Assembly: GCA_009700405.1 (NCBI GenBank)
Contig: WLMD01000067.1
Location: forward strand, 1-8,431
Source of the DNA: Actinomycetota bacterium
GTDB lineage: Bacteria; Actinomycetota; Actinomycetes; Nanopelagicales; Nanopelagicaceae
Direction of reading: 5' to 3'
Length of the DNA: 8,431 nucleotides
This document shows, piece by piece, positions 1-7,410 of the stretch. Every line of letters begins with the position of its first letter. Within the stretch, counting starts at the first letter, position 1. A program made the position numbers and the translations under genes. The notes under the pieces are model-generated. The model had not been told where the DNA came from, did no database searches, and saw only the letters and a program-made list of their open reading frames with translations.

Positions 1-84
1 CGTACGTAATTCACTGGCACGGTCAATGCTGGGTTTGGCAAGGATTAGATTGCGGAGACGTCCCGCTGGCTCTGTCGCGCTCAT
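1..84 (-). CDS. Possible 5' end of an unrecognised gene running off the left edge (partial)
   Basis: Reading the minus strand from an ATG at 84-82, all 28 codons to the window edge are open. The peptide starts MSATEPAGRLRNLILAKPS and continues to SELRT. I do not recognise the family, and 28 codons are too few for a motif call. The case for a gene is positional: in a genome this tightly packed, the 111 bases left of the EEP gene would otherwise be unused, and a divergent start 27 bases from the EEP start is a sensible layout. No Shine-Dalgarno sequence precedes the ATG. A TAGTGT hexamer (minus strand, 98-93) ends 8 bases before it, which would suit leaderless transcription. The open frame could also be chance. 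Confidence 0.35.
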   Translation of the reverse strand, partial: MSATEPAGRLRNLILAKPSIDRASELRT

Positions 85-99
85 GATGGGCGACACTAC

Positions 100-105
100 T
101 AGCAT
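100..105 (+). promoter_or_regulatory. Candidate -10 element of a leaderless promoter for the EEP gene
   Basis: TAGCAT fits the TANNNT pattern of actinobacterial -10 elements and ends six bases before the ATG at 112. Transcription would then start at or next to the start codon. This agrees with the absence of any Shine-Dalgarno sequence before that ATG. No convincing -35 hexamer is visible 16-19 bases upstream. Leaderless mRNAs are common in Actinobacteria, but a six-base match of this kind arises easily by chance. Confidence 0.28.
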
Positions 106-111
106 GAGCCC

Positions 112-915
112 ATGCGCCTCACCTCTTGGAATTTGCTGCACGGGTTGGCTATGCCACCTGACAAGGATGTCGATGCACTGGCCCTTTTAGCTTCAGAAAT
201 TGCCCTTCTTGCCCCAGATCTCATCGGGCTTCAGGAGGTAGATATCCATTTGGAGAGGTCGGGGAATTTCAACCAAGTGGCGACCGTGGCATCTGTTTTG
301 CAGACTGAACACTGGGCATTTGCTCCCTCACTGATGGGCTCCCCTGATGAGGATTGGCGCAAAACCGAGGATTCCGATCAACGCTTGGTGACTGCGAATA
401 ATGCACCTCACGCAGCCGGTTACGGCATTGGAATTGTTTCAAAGATTCCAGTTCTTTCCTGGCATCGTTTAGAACTTAAAGGCTCACCAGTTGGAATGCC
501 TATGACCTGGCCAGTAGATGGAAAGATGAAACGGTTCTATGTTCGCGATCATCCCCGCTCGGCACTCGGCGCGGTCCTTGAAAATGGATGGCTCGTCATC
601 AACACACACCTTTCATTTGTACCTATTTTTAACCTTTTCCAATTGGTGAAGGTCAAGAAATGGGCAAACAAGCTCCCGATTAAGGATAAGAAAAAGATTC
701 TCATCATGGGCGATCTCAATGTCCCATTTGGTTTCATTGTGCGAGGGATTAACTGGAATTCTTTGGCATCACAAAAAACTTTTCCAAGTTGGATGCCAAA
801 AGTTCAGATTGATTATTTTCTCTCGCAAAAGGTTGCCTCCGAGGATGTTGTACATATTGAATCAACACATAAGGGTATGAGCGATCATCTTCCATTAACG
901 ATTGAGATTGACTAG
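112..915 (+). CDS. Endonuclease/exonuclease/phosphatase (EEP) family metal-dependent hydrolase
   Basis: This 267-residue protein has the ordered EEP (DNase I/exonuclease III-like) active-site motifs: N7 in SWNLLHG, E42 in GLQEVD, a GYGIGIVSK strand near 103-111, R149, H166 in NTHLSF, D201 and N203 in MGDLNVP, D234 in QIDYF, and D258-H259 in SDHLPL. These residues bind Mg2+ and carry out phosphoester hydrolysis in the family. Length is normal for a single-domain member. No signal peptide is evident, so it is probably cytoplasmic. Substrates in this superfamily include DNA, RNA, phospholipids and inositol phosphates, and the sequence does not choose among them. The ATG at 112 is the first in-frame start after a stop at 100-102. 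The gene runs convergently into adnB, and the two stop codons overlap in CTAG at 912-915. A role alongside the resection nuclease would be speculation. Confidence 0.85.
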   Translation: MRLTSWNLLHGLAMPPDKDVDALALLASEIALLAPDLIGLQEVDIHLERSGNFNQVATVASVLQTEHWAFAPSLMGSPDEDWRKTEDSDQRLVTANNAPHAAGYGIGIVSKIPVLSWHRLELKGSPVGMPMTWPVDGKMKRFYVRDHPRSALGAVLENGWLVINTHLSFVPIFNLFQLVKVKKWANKLPIKDKKKILIMGDLNVPFGFIVRGINWNSLASQKTFPSWMPKVQIDYFLSQKVASEDVVHIESTHKGMSDHLPLTIEID

Positions 916-3900
916 TGCTTCTCCACTAGATCAATCAGGTCTTGCTCTGATTGCAAATCTGAAGGTCGGTCTGTAATCCCTGTCGGAACATAATGGAAAC
1001 CGGCGCTAACTTTTGTTACATCTACGCCTTCGAGTTTTGCCCACGCTAGTCGATACATGGCCAGTTGGATCGCTGCCGACTCACCTAACTTTTTAGATCC
1101 AGTCTTCCAATCGATAACCTCATAATAATCGCCATTTTTATACACGGCATCAATGCGTCCGCGCACAAGAACTCCTGCAATGATTGTTTCGAAAGGAACT
1201 TCTACTGCATGGGGATGGCGTGTTCCCCATTCACTGGATAGCCACGATGCTTTGAGCGCTTCAAGAGTTTGGTCAGGTTCTAATTGATCTATCGGATCTA
1301 AGTCATCCTCATCAAAGAGAGTGGCTTGACCAAAATATCTTTCAACCCACAAGTGGAAAACAGTGCCTCTGCGCGAATATTCATCTTGAGGTCTGGGCAT
1401 CGGCCGACGGATAGAAAGTGCTAATTCTTCAGGGTTTTCACTCAGTGCCACAAGGGTGGATACCGATAAACGAGGTGGCAGGAATACCGATGCTCTCTCT
1501 TTACTGGTCTTCATTTCGTTGATGAGCGCATGAGCATCCCGAATCCAGGATTGGTCATCAGCTTCCTCGGCATGTGCTAAATCATGCGGTGCGCTTTGTC
1601 GAACTAAAGCATTTGCTTCATCAAATTCCTTGCGGCGGATGCCCAATGGGTCTCGTGGCCACATCTCTGATTTAGGATTTTCTAACTTGGGATTAACTGC
1701 GCCATCTTCTAATTCATATTCGGAGAGGATGATTCCGCCATGGTTCTTTGCAACCTCAAGAACACTTGCATAAAGAGCGCTCGGATCCAGTGCCGTCTTT
1801 CTATCGCGCCATCGCGAAGTTGTGCAGATTAAGTGAGTGCGTGCACGAGTAACAGCCACATAACCAAGGCGAATCTCCTCAGTTAACTTTTGCTTATCGC
1901 ACTCTCCTTCAAATTCCTTGAGCTTCTTACTCACTTCTGTATTAGATGTACATTGTGAAATATCAATTGAAGGAAGTTCGTGATTATCACCGCGCAAAGG
2001 AAAGGGAATGTGTTTTTCATTACTCAGCCAACTATCACGCTCTTTACCTTTATTTGGAAAAATTTCCTTGGCAAGGCCAGGGACAGCAACCACATCCCAT
2101 TCGGCGCCCTTGGCATTATGCACAGTAAGAATTTGCACTACATCCCTACGGATCTCAGGTGCTCCGGATTTGAGTCCACCCTCTTCATCCGATGCCACAT
2201 CAAGCCAGGTAAGAAATTCAGAAACAGTTCCACCACCACGTGCGAACTTGGCGGCTTCATCAATGAAGCGATCTAGGTGTCTGCGTCCATTTTGAGTTCC
2301 ATCACGCAAGAGAACCTCTACATCCAGAGCCAGATAGTCTTCGATCTCGCAGATGAGATCAACTAGCGGTCCACCAGCGCGAGAGCGCAAGCGGCGAAGA
2401 TCGGCCGCAAAATTGGTCAGGCGTGTGTACCCGATCTGAGTGAAGGCGCCCTTATCTGCCTCGGCAATTTCATCTAGTGATTCGATGATGCTCCCTGAGA
2501 ACTGATCATCTGCCTCTTCTTGCAACGGGTTTCCTGCAGCAATTTTCGCAATGAAAGTCTTCGAATTCTCGCGTGATTTATCACTTAATGAGCGTGAATA
2601 ACGCCCCAAAGCGGCAATATCTGCTGCTCCTAGATTAAGCCGTGGCCCCGTGAGGTGCCTCATGAGAGCGGCCCCAGATTCTGGGTCGGTGACAATGCGA
2701 AGCAGTGAGATGACATCAGCAACTTCTGCAACATGAATCAGGCCACCAACGCCGAGAACTTCTACCGGAATATTCGCACTACGCAAAGCAAGTTCTATCT
2801 CAGGAATTTGAGTGCGTGTGCGAGCAAGGACAGCAAATGACGATCGCTTATTTTCTGGCTGCCCCGCTCTGTCAGAGCTAAACCACTTTGGGGCAAAGTA
2901 TTCGGCAATTGCTATCGCCTCAGCTTCTTGAGTCTCAAAAACTCCACATGCCAATTCACCAGGTCCAGCTCCGTTGCGGGCAACAAGTGGAGCAACGTGC
3001 ACTTTGGCATCTTGGCGAATAACCGAAGAGATCTCATTAGCGAGAGTCAAGATGATTTCATCATTGCGAAACGTTGTAGAGAGTGAAAACTGACCAGCAC
3101 CTTGCTGATGTGCATTCTTTGGGAAATGCTGTGCGAATGCTCCAATGGTTCCAGCAGAGGCTCCACGCCAAGTGTAAATCGCTTGGCATGGGTCACCGAC
3201 CGCCATGACGGGATGACCACCGCCGAAGAGAGCAGAAAGCATGCGTACTTGCGATTGAGAGGTGTCTTGGTACTCATCGAGCAATACAACTTTATATCGT
3301 TCGCGTTCGGTTTGACCTACCTCGGCAACTTCTACCGCAACCTTTGAAGCCAGGAACATTTGGTCATCAAATGACAGTTGACCATTCTTTTGTCGTCGTT
3401 CTATAAAGGAGGCGACCATCGGCAAGATGGAAATTCGCTGGGTGAGTACTTTCTGCACATCCCGAACTTCCTTATTGGATTTGGTGCCCAAGGAGTCAAT
3501 GTGATCGAGAATTTTCATTGATTCATGAATAATTTCATCAGGGCTACATTGGTGTTCCAACATGTATTTGGTAAGCCCGATGACATCGGTAATCACGGTG
3601 CTCGCTGCGCTCTCTGATCTGAAATCTGGATCATCCCAATTGTGAACAAGATCAGATGCCATCTGCCACACTGCCGCATCACCAATCGGGTCATCAGCAG
3701 CATCGATGCCAAAACGAATCGCTTGCTCTCCAAGTAAGCGTCCGGCATAGGAGTGATAGGTCATAACAGCAGCGTCAATCGCTATGTTTTTGGGCAAAAG
3801 GCCAGCAGTTCGTAGTTGGCGCAGACGGCTACGAATTCGTATTCCTAATTCGCCTGCTGCTTTCCGTGTAAAAGTCAGACCAAGAATCTCATCAGGTGTT

Positions 3901-4103
3901 ACTAAACCATTAGCAACCAAGTAAAGAACACGCGCGCTCATTGTTTCCGTCTTGCCCGATCCCGCACCAGCAATTACAACAGCAGGCTCTAAAGGCGCCG
4001 CGATGATAAGTGCTTGTTCGGGTGTAGGCATGCGCACTTTGCTATCCACACTAGCCAAAGCTTTTGCAATATCTACTGGTGAATACTTAATGATAGATGT
4101 CAT
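912..4103 (-). CDS. adnB: AdnB: lead helicase-nuclease subunit of the AdnAB double-strand-break resection complex
   Basis: The 1063-residue protein is a UvrD-type superfamily 1 motor fused to a C-terminal RecB-type nuclease. Motor motifs in order: Q30 in TPEQ, Walker A AGAGSGKT with K51, motif Ia TFTRKAAGEL (78-87), Walker B LLDEYQDT with D276-E277, motif III VGDPCQAIYTWRGAS (302-316), motif IV LSTTFRN with R346, motif V TVHNAKGAEWD (660-670), and motif VI GYVAVTRAR (747-755). The nuclease has H917, D985 in GRIDAVY, D998 and K1000 in IDWKTG, and Q1013/Y1017 in QLAMY, so it looks catalytically intact. No cysteine cluster flanks it. In mycobacteria AdnB pairs with AdnA to unwind and degrade DNA ends, and the AdnB motor drives movement. 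The ATG overlaps the adnA stop (ATGA), so translation is probably coupled. The stop overlaps that of the convergent EEP gene. Confidence 0.93.
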   Translation of the reverse strand: MTSIIKYSPVDIAKALASVDSKVRMPTPEQALIIAAPLEPAVVIAGAGSGKTETMSARVLYLVANGLVTPDEILGLTFTRKAAGELGIRIRSRLRQLRTAGLLPKNIAIDAAVMTYHSYAGRLLGEQAIRFGIDAADDPIGDAAVWQMASDLVHNWDDPDFRSESAASTVITDVIGLTKYMLEHQCSPDEIIHESMKILDHIDSLGTKSNKEVRDVQKVLTQRISILPMVASFIERRQKNGQLSFDDQMFLASKVAVEVAEVGQTERERYKVVLLDEYQDTSQSQVRMLSALFGGGHPVMAVGDPCQAIYTWRGASAGTIGAFAQHFPKNAHQQGAGQFSLSTTFRNDEIILTLANEISSVIRQDAKVHVAPLVARNGAGPGELACGVFETQEAEAIAIAEYFAPKWFSSDRAGQPENKRSSFAVLARTRTQIPEIELALRSANIPVEVLGVGGLIHVAEVADVISLLRIVTDPESGAALMRHLTGPRLNLGAADIAALGRYSRSLSDKSRENSKTFIAKIAAGNPLQEEADDQFSGSIIESLDEIAEADKGAFTQIGYTRLTNFAADLRRLRSRAGGPLVDLICEIEDYLALDVEVLLRDGTQNGRRHLDRFIDEAAKFARGGGTVSEFLTWLDVASDEEGGLKSGAPEIRRDVVQILTVHNAKGAEWDVVAVPGLAKEIFPNKGKERDSWLSNEKHIPFPLRGDNHELPSIDISQCTSNTEVSKKLKEFEGECDKQKLTEEIRLGYVAVTRARTHLICTTSRWRDRKTALDPSALYASVLEVAKNHGGIILSEYELEDGAVNPKLENPKSEMWPRDPLGIRRKEFDEANALVRQSAPHDLAHAEEADDQSWIRDAHALINEMKTSKERASVFLPPRLSVSTLVALSENPEELALSIRRPMPRPQDEYSRRGTVFHLWVERYFGQATLFDEDDLDPIDQLEPDQTLEALKASWLSSEWGTRHPHAVEVPFETIIAGVLVRGRIDAVYKNGDYYEVIDWKTGSKKLGESAAIQLAMYRLAWAKLEGVDVTKVSAGFHYVPTGITDRPSDLQSEQDLIDLVEKH

Positions 4104-7100
4104 TCCATCACCGCCCGGCCATCACTTTGAATCGGACACACATTTCGTAGATTGCAATCTCTGCATCGTTTATTTGCTACCGCCAAGAAAGTTGCCGCGC
4201 CCATGCCGTCGGCAATCCCAGCAATCTCGGATTTAACAGCTTCGAGGTCAATAGGCGGTTGGTTGCGAGCGGTGCCATCTTTACCATCGGCAAGATAGAC
4301 AAGATCGGCACCAGCACTGATGCGACTCTCGTGATTGGCCGCAAACCCGCCTTCAATTATCGCCAGCTGATATGCCTGCATCTGTTTATTCACTACGGCA
4401 TCAGGAATGGAAATAATGGTTTTTCCAGTTTTGAAATCGATGACGAAGAGCGCGCCCTCTGCTGTTACTTCAAGACGATCTACGCTTCCACGAATTTGCG
4501 CTCGGCCAATGACAACATCAAAACTGGCTTCAACCCCAACAATGGTGTTGGAACGTGCCGAGTGATAGCGAACAAATCTATGAATCATTTCCACGGCGCG
4601 TTCGAGTTGCATAGAACTAACCCATCCAGTTGAGGGATCAATGAGTTTCCATGCAGTTTGGAGTTTGCCCACTAAATCGGCCTCGGTTAGCGTTGCATCT
4701 TCTTCCATAAGAGCGGCAAAGGCGTGAATGGCAGAGCCCAATACTTGAGCGGTGCTGTCGCCATTTTGTCCGCCACTTTTTTCAAGAAACCACTTCACGC
4801 CACATTCTGTGAAACTCTCGGCGCTACTTGGAGAAACAGGCACTAAAGCATCAGGGGCGATAATTGGAGCGCTACTACTTATCGGTGCCACGCCAGCCCA
4901 TGAATCCACATCTGCTTCTTTGAGGCTTTCTCTGTCCAAGCGAGCCAAGATTTGCGCTGCAATATCGCGATTTTCCCCATGGAGTTCACTGCGCAAGGTC
5001 GCAACTAAAGCTGCTGGGGTAATTGGACGTGGCACTGGCGTCATTACAGGGTCGGTACTCCACTCGCCCAAAACGTGAGTGGCAATTTCTTCGAAATAGG
5101 TGGAGGGCTCATCTTCTTCTTTTTGCACCGCCGAAACTATTAACTGACTCTTGGCTCGAGTAACGGCAACATGCAAAAGGCGACGTTCATCCTCAATTAA
5201 TCCACTGGCAGTAAGCGCATCCAATTCTTTACGGGCCATAGCGCCATGTCGGATACGTTCAACCAGGCGTTCGGAGCCAAGCAGTGATCCGCGCTGGCGC
5301 AAGTTTGGCCACACGCCCTCTTGCAACCCAGCGATAGCAACAATTTCCCATTCGCGACCTTTAGACGAATGTACCGTCAAAATCTCTACAACATCTGGGC
5401 GCTGACCTTGTGCAGTAATGACATCACCAAGAATATTTTCTTGAGAAATCTGTCGAATGAAACTTGTCGCCTGAGAATGCGGAAAGCGTTCAGCAAATCG
5501 ACGTGCTGATTCAAAGAGTTGCATCATCGCATCAAGGTCACGATCTGCAGATGCCCCACGTGTGCCACCGCGCAGAGCTTGGCGCCGCCAACTTTCGGAT
5601 AATTTCTGACCATCACTTGCCAAGGCGTTATTCCAGATCTCCCACAAAAGATCTTCGGCTTGAGTTGTACGGGCTCGTAACACTTTGCGTGCCTTCGCTA
5701 ATAAATCGTGAATGCGCATGAGTGAATCAGCACCTTCAATGAAGATTTCACCCTTATCAATTGCTGCGATTAGTAACTCGCTACCCGATCGTTGATCATC
5801 AGCGCTACGTGCAGCAATCAGCGCTCTGCGAATTCTGCGAATTGAGACTGAATCTGCTCCACCAAATTCAGCTAACAATAGTTTTTCACAAGTATCAAGT
5901 GTGAGGGTTTTATCTCCTGTTGCAACTTGCGCAAGCAAAAGGAATGGGGCTATCGATGGGTTACTCGATAGCGCAGCTATTTCGGAGGCAACTGGAATCC
6001 CTGCTTGAGAAAAAGCTCGGCGAAGTACAGATGCACCTGCGCCAGGAGTCCGCAGGATCACCGCCATTTCACTCCAAGGGGTCTTATTAATCAAGCGGGC
6101 ATAGCGAAATTGATAGGCAATAAACTGAGCTTCCTCGCTCGCTGACCTAAAGCGACCTACGACAACTCCCTGATGATCTACGCCTAACGGTGCGACGTGG
6201 CACTCACGTTTTCTCTGCACCGCACTTCCACGAAATTCACTGGCGACCACCTGTCCCACTGCAAAGATTTCGGGGGTGCTTCGAAAAACTTCATGTAAAA
6301 CAATCTGCTTACCCTTTTCAACATACCAATCTAACTCGGCGCTCAACTGATCAGGGTCTGCGCCACGAAAGCGACCCACCGCGCTATCGCCATCAGCGCA
6401 GAGAACAACATCGCTTCCGACTAGTTCACGCAGAAGCTGGCGTTGGGCAGGATCACTCTCTTGAAACTCATCGATAAGAATTGTTGTAAAGCGAGCGCGA
6501 AGTTCGACCGCAATCTCTGGATGTGCACGCAAGTGGTAATAGGCTTCGGCAACAATCTGACTGGGGTCAATGCGCAACTTCGCATCTCCTGCAGAATCGG
6601 TCTGCAAGTCCATAACATCTTGATACTGCTTCCAAAAGATTGCTGCGGATTCCCAATATGTTTCGCCATGTTCTTTGCCCAATTGCGCTAATCGATCTGG
6701 TGTCAGATTTCTCTCTGATGCGCGCAAAATTAAATCTCGTAATTCTCTTGCAAAGCCGTTTGTTGTCAGTGCCTTCTCTAAATCTGCTGGCCAATAATTC
6801 TTACCCAATGCGCTATCTCCATCTAGCAAGTCTCGAATAAAACTCTCCTGCTCAGGGCCTGACATAAGAATTGGCTCAGATGCGCTTTCAACCGCTTTCA
6901 TTTTTAATATTGAAAAGGCCAGAGAGTGAAATGTTCTGGCAATCGGCTCTTTCATAATTGCGGTTGTTCGAAGCGCTACGGCGTCACGTAATTCGGATGC
7001 TCGTTCGCGCCCGTAGGTAAGCATCAAGATTGAGTTGGGATCTTGCCCTTGGCCCACTCGCGAGAGTGCTGCTTCAACGAGTACTGAAGTTTTGCCCGTT

Positions 7101-7246
7101 CCGGGTCCACCCAGTACAACTAACGGGCAACCGCGATGGGCGACCGCTTCTTGCTGATCGGTACTAAAGAGCAATTCCCGAGTTTGGATGGGACGGCGGA
7201 TTAATGATCCGACCTGGGCACCTGACTCTTTACTCACGGAAGCCAT
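4100..7246 (-). CDS. adnA: AdnA: helicase-nuclease subunit of AdnAB, with iron-sulphur nuclease domain
   Basis: The 1048-residue protein is a UvrD-like motor plus RecB-type nuclease and precedes adnB, as in mycobacteria. Motor: Walker A GGPGTGKT with K52, Walker B LIDEFQES with D259-E260, motif IV around R322 (HEVFRST), motif V TVHSSKGREWE (624-634), and motif VI HVAVTRAK (692-699). Motif III is degenerate: CADGDSAVGRFRGAD (283-297) has Ser288 and Gly291 where UvrD-type helicases have Gln and Tyr. Nuclease: H841, D923 in GSVDR, D937 and K939 in IDFKTG, and Q955/Y959. C815 (FTECGVKWF) together with C1028, C1031 and C1037 (CRDC, then NLRNVC) gives the AddB-like four-cysteine arrangement expected to hold a 4Fe-4S cluster. 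The start is the ATG at 7246 with a weak upstream CAGG. It is likely an operon with adnB, since the genes overlap by four bases. Confidence 0.93.
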   Translation of the reverse strand: MASVSKESGAQVGSLIRRPIQTRELLFSTDQQEAVAHRGCPLVVLGGPGTGKTSVLVEAALSRVGQGQDPNSILMLTYGRERASELRDAVALRTTAIMKEPIARTFHSLAFSILKMKAVESASEPILMSGPEQESFIRDLLDGDSALGKNYWPADLEKALTTNGFARELRDLILRASERNLTPDRLAQLGKEHGETYWESAAIFWKQYQDVMDLQTDSAGDAKLRIDPSQIVAEAYYHLRAHPEIAVELRARFTTILIDEFQESDPAQRQLLRELVGSDVVLCADGDSAVGRFRGADPDQLSAELDWYVEKGKQIVLHEVFRSTPEIFAVGQVVASEFRGSAVQRKRECHVAPLGVDHQGVVVGRFRSASEEAQFIAYQFRYARLINKTPWSEMAVILRTPGAGASVLRRAFSQAGIPVASEIAALSSNPSIAPFLLLAQVATGDKTLTLDTCEKLLLAEFGGADSVSIRRIRRALIAARSADDQRSGSELLIAAIDKGEIFIEGADSLMRIHDLLAKARKVLRARTTQAEDLLWEIWNNALASDGQKLSESWRRQALRGGTRGASADRDLDAMMQLFESARRFAERFPHSQATSFIRQISQENILGDVITAQGQRPDVVEILTVHSSKGREWEIVAIAGLQEGVWPNLRQRGSLLGSERLVERIRHGAMARKELDALTASGLIEDERRLLHVAVTRAKSQLIVSAVQKEEDEPSTYFEEIATHVLGEWSTDPVMTPVPRPITPAALVATLRSELHGENRDIAAQILARLDRESLKEADVDSWAGVAPISSSAPIIAPDALVPVSPSSAESFTECGVKWFLEKSGGQNGDSTAQVLGSAIHAFAALMEEDATLTEADLVGKLQTAWKLIDPSTGWVSSMQLERAVEMIHRFVRYHSARSNTIVGVEASFDVVIGRAQIRGSVDRLEVTAEGALFVIDFKTGKTIISIPDAVVNKQMQAYQLAIIEGGFAANHESRISAGADLVYLADGKDGTARNQPPIDLEAVKSEIAGIADGMGAATFLAVANKRCRDCNLRNVCPIQSDGRAVME

Positions 7247-7263
7247 TCAACCTGACGACAGTG

Positions 7264-7293
7264 ACATTACCCAACAAGCAATCGGTTTGTTAG
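7264..7293 (-). promoter_or_regulatory. Candidate promoter of the adnAB operon
   Basis: On the minus strand CTAACA (7293-7288) matches four of six bases of the TTGACA -35 consensus. It is followed after 18 bases by TAATGT (7269-7264), which fits the TANNNT -10 pattern. A transcript would start roughly 10-15 bases before the adnA ATG. A perfect TTGACA hexamer also lies on the minus strand at 7335-7330, but no -10 sequence follows it at a usable distance. The match is weak, and position is the main support. Confidence 0.3.
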
Positions 7294-7313
7294 AGAGAGT
7301 AAAAGGCTCTCTC
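7293..7313. repeat. 7-bp perfect inverted repeat in the divergent intergenic region
   Basis: GAGAGAG (7293-7299) and CTCTCTC (7307-7313) are perfect complements around a seven-base loop, TAAAAGG. No T-run follows on either strand, so it is not a rho-independent terminator. It touches the -35 end of the proposed adnA promoter and lies about 100 bases upstream of the aldolase start. It could be a protein-binding site or a hairpin in a leader RNA. The arms are simple GA dinucleotide repeats, so chance is a real alternative. Confidence 0.35.
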
Positions 7314-7376
7314 CATCAGGAATTTCGGGTGTCAACCCTGCTTTTAAGTCATGAAGGTCGCTAATTAGTCCGCGTT

Positions 7377-7389
7377 GCCATTAAATGGC
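7377..7389. repeat. 13-base palindrome just upstream of the aldolase ribosome-binding site
   Basis: GCCATT-A-AATGGC is a perfect palindrome with six-base arms around a single central base. It ends eight bases before the GAGGGG ribosome-binding site of the aldolase gene. That position would suit an operator or a small leader structure affecting translation. No known binding motif is recognised in it, so function is inferred only from symmetry and position. Confidence 0.35.
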
Positions 7390-7397
7390 TTAAGGAT

Positions 7398-7403
7398 GAG
7401 GGG
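7398..7403 (+). promoter_or_regulatory. Shine-Dalgarno site that fixes the aldolase start
   Basis: GAGGGG lies seven bases before the ATG at 7411 and is the best ribosome-binding sequence in the window. It favours that ATG over two upstream in-frame candidates. The TTG at 7375 has no purine-rich site before it. The ATG at 7396 has AAGG directly abutting it, which is too close to work as a normal site. Confidence 0.7.
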
Positions 7404-7410
7404 CGATGAG

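Noticed and set aside
4259..4633. A 124-codon plus-strand open frame inside adnA, along with other long frames opposite adnA and adnB.
   Set aside because: These lie antisense to strongly conserved helicase and nuclease motifs, show no recognisable domain, and are explained as shadows of the coding strand.
112..7246. The idea that EEP hydrolase plus AdnAB forms an undescribed defence island.
   Set aside because: AdnAB is a known housekeeping repair complex in Actinobacteria, the EEP gene is on the opposite strand, and there are no mobility genes, integration scars or composition shift.
7351..7368. Tiny open frame (MKVAN, then TAG) upstream of the aldolase, considered as a leader peptide.
   Set aside because: Five codons with no ribosome-binding site before the ATG; such a short frame is expected by chance and has no tell-tale codon run.
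7321..7369. Promoter for the aldolase gene in this stretch (tgtcaa, ttttaa, ctaatt).
   Set aside because: No pair of hexamers with proper spacing resembles the -35/-10 consensus. The aldolase promoter cannot be placed from the sequence.
7375..7410. A longer aldolase reading starting at TTG 7375 (12 extra residues).
   Set aside because: There is no ribosome-binding site before the TTG, the extra residues do not fit the family's usual N-terminus, and GAGGGG is well placed for the ATG at 7411.
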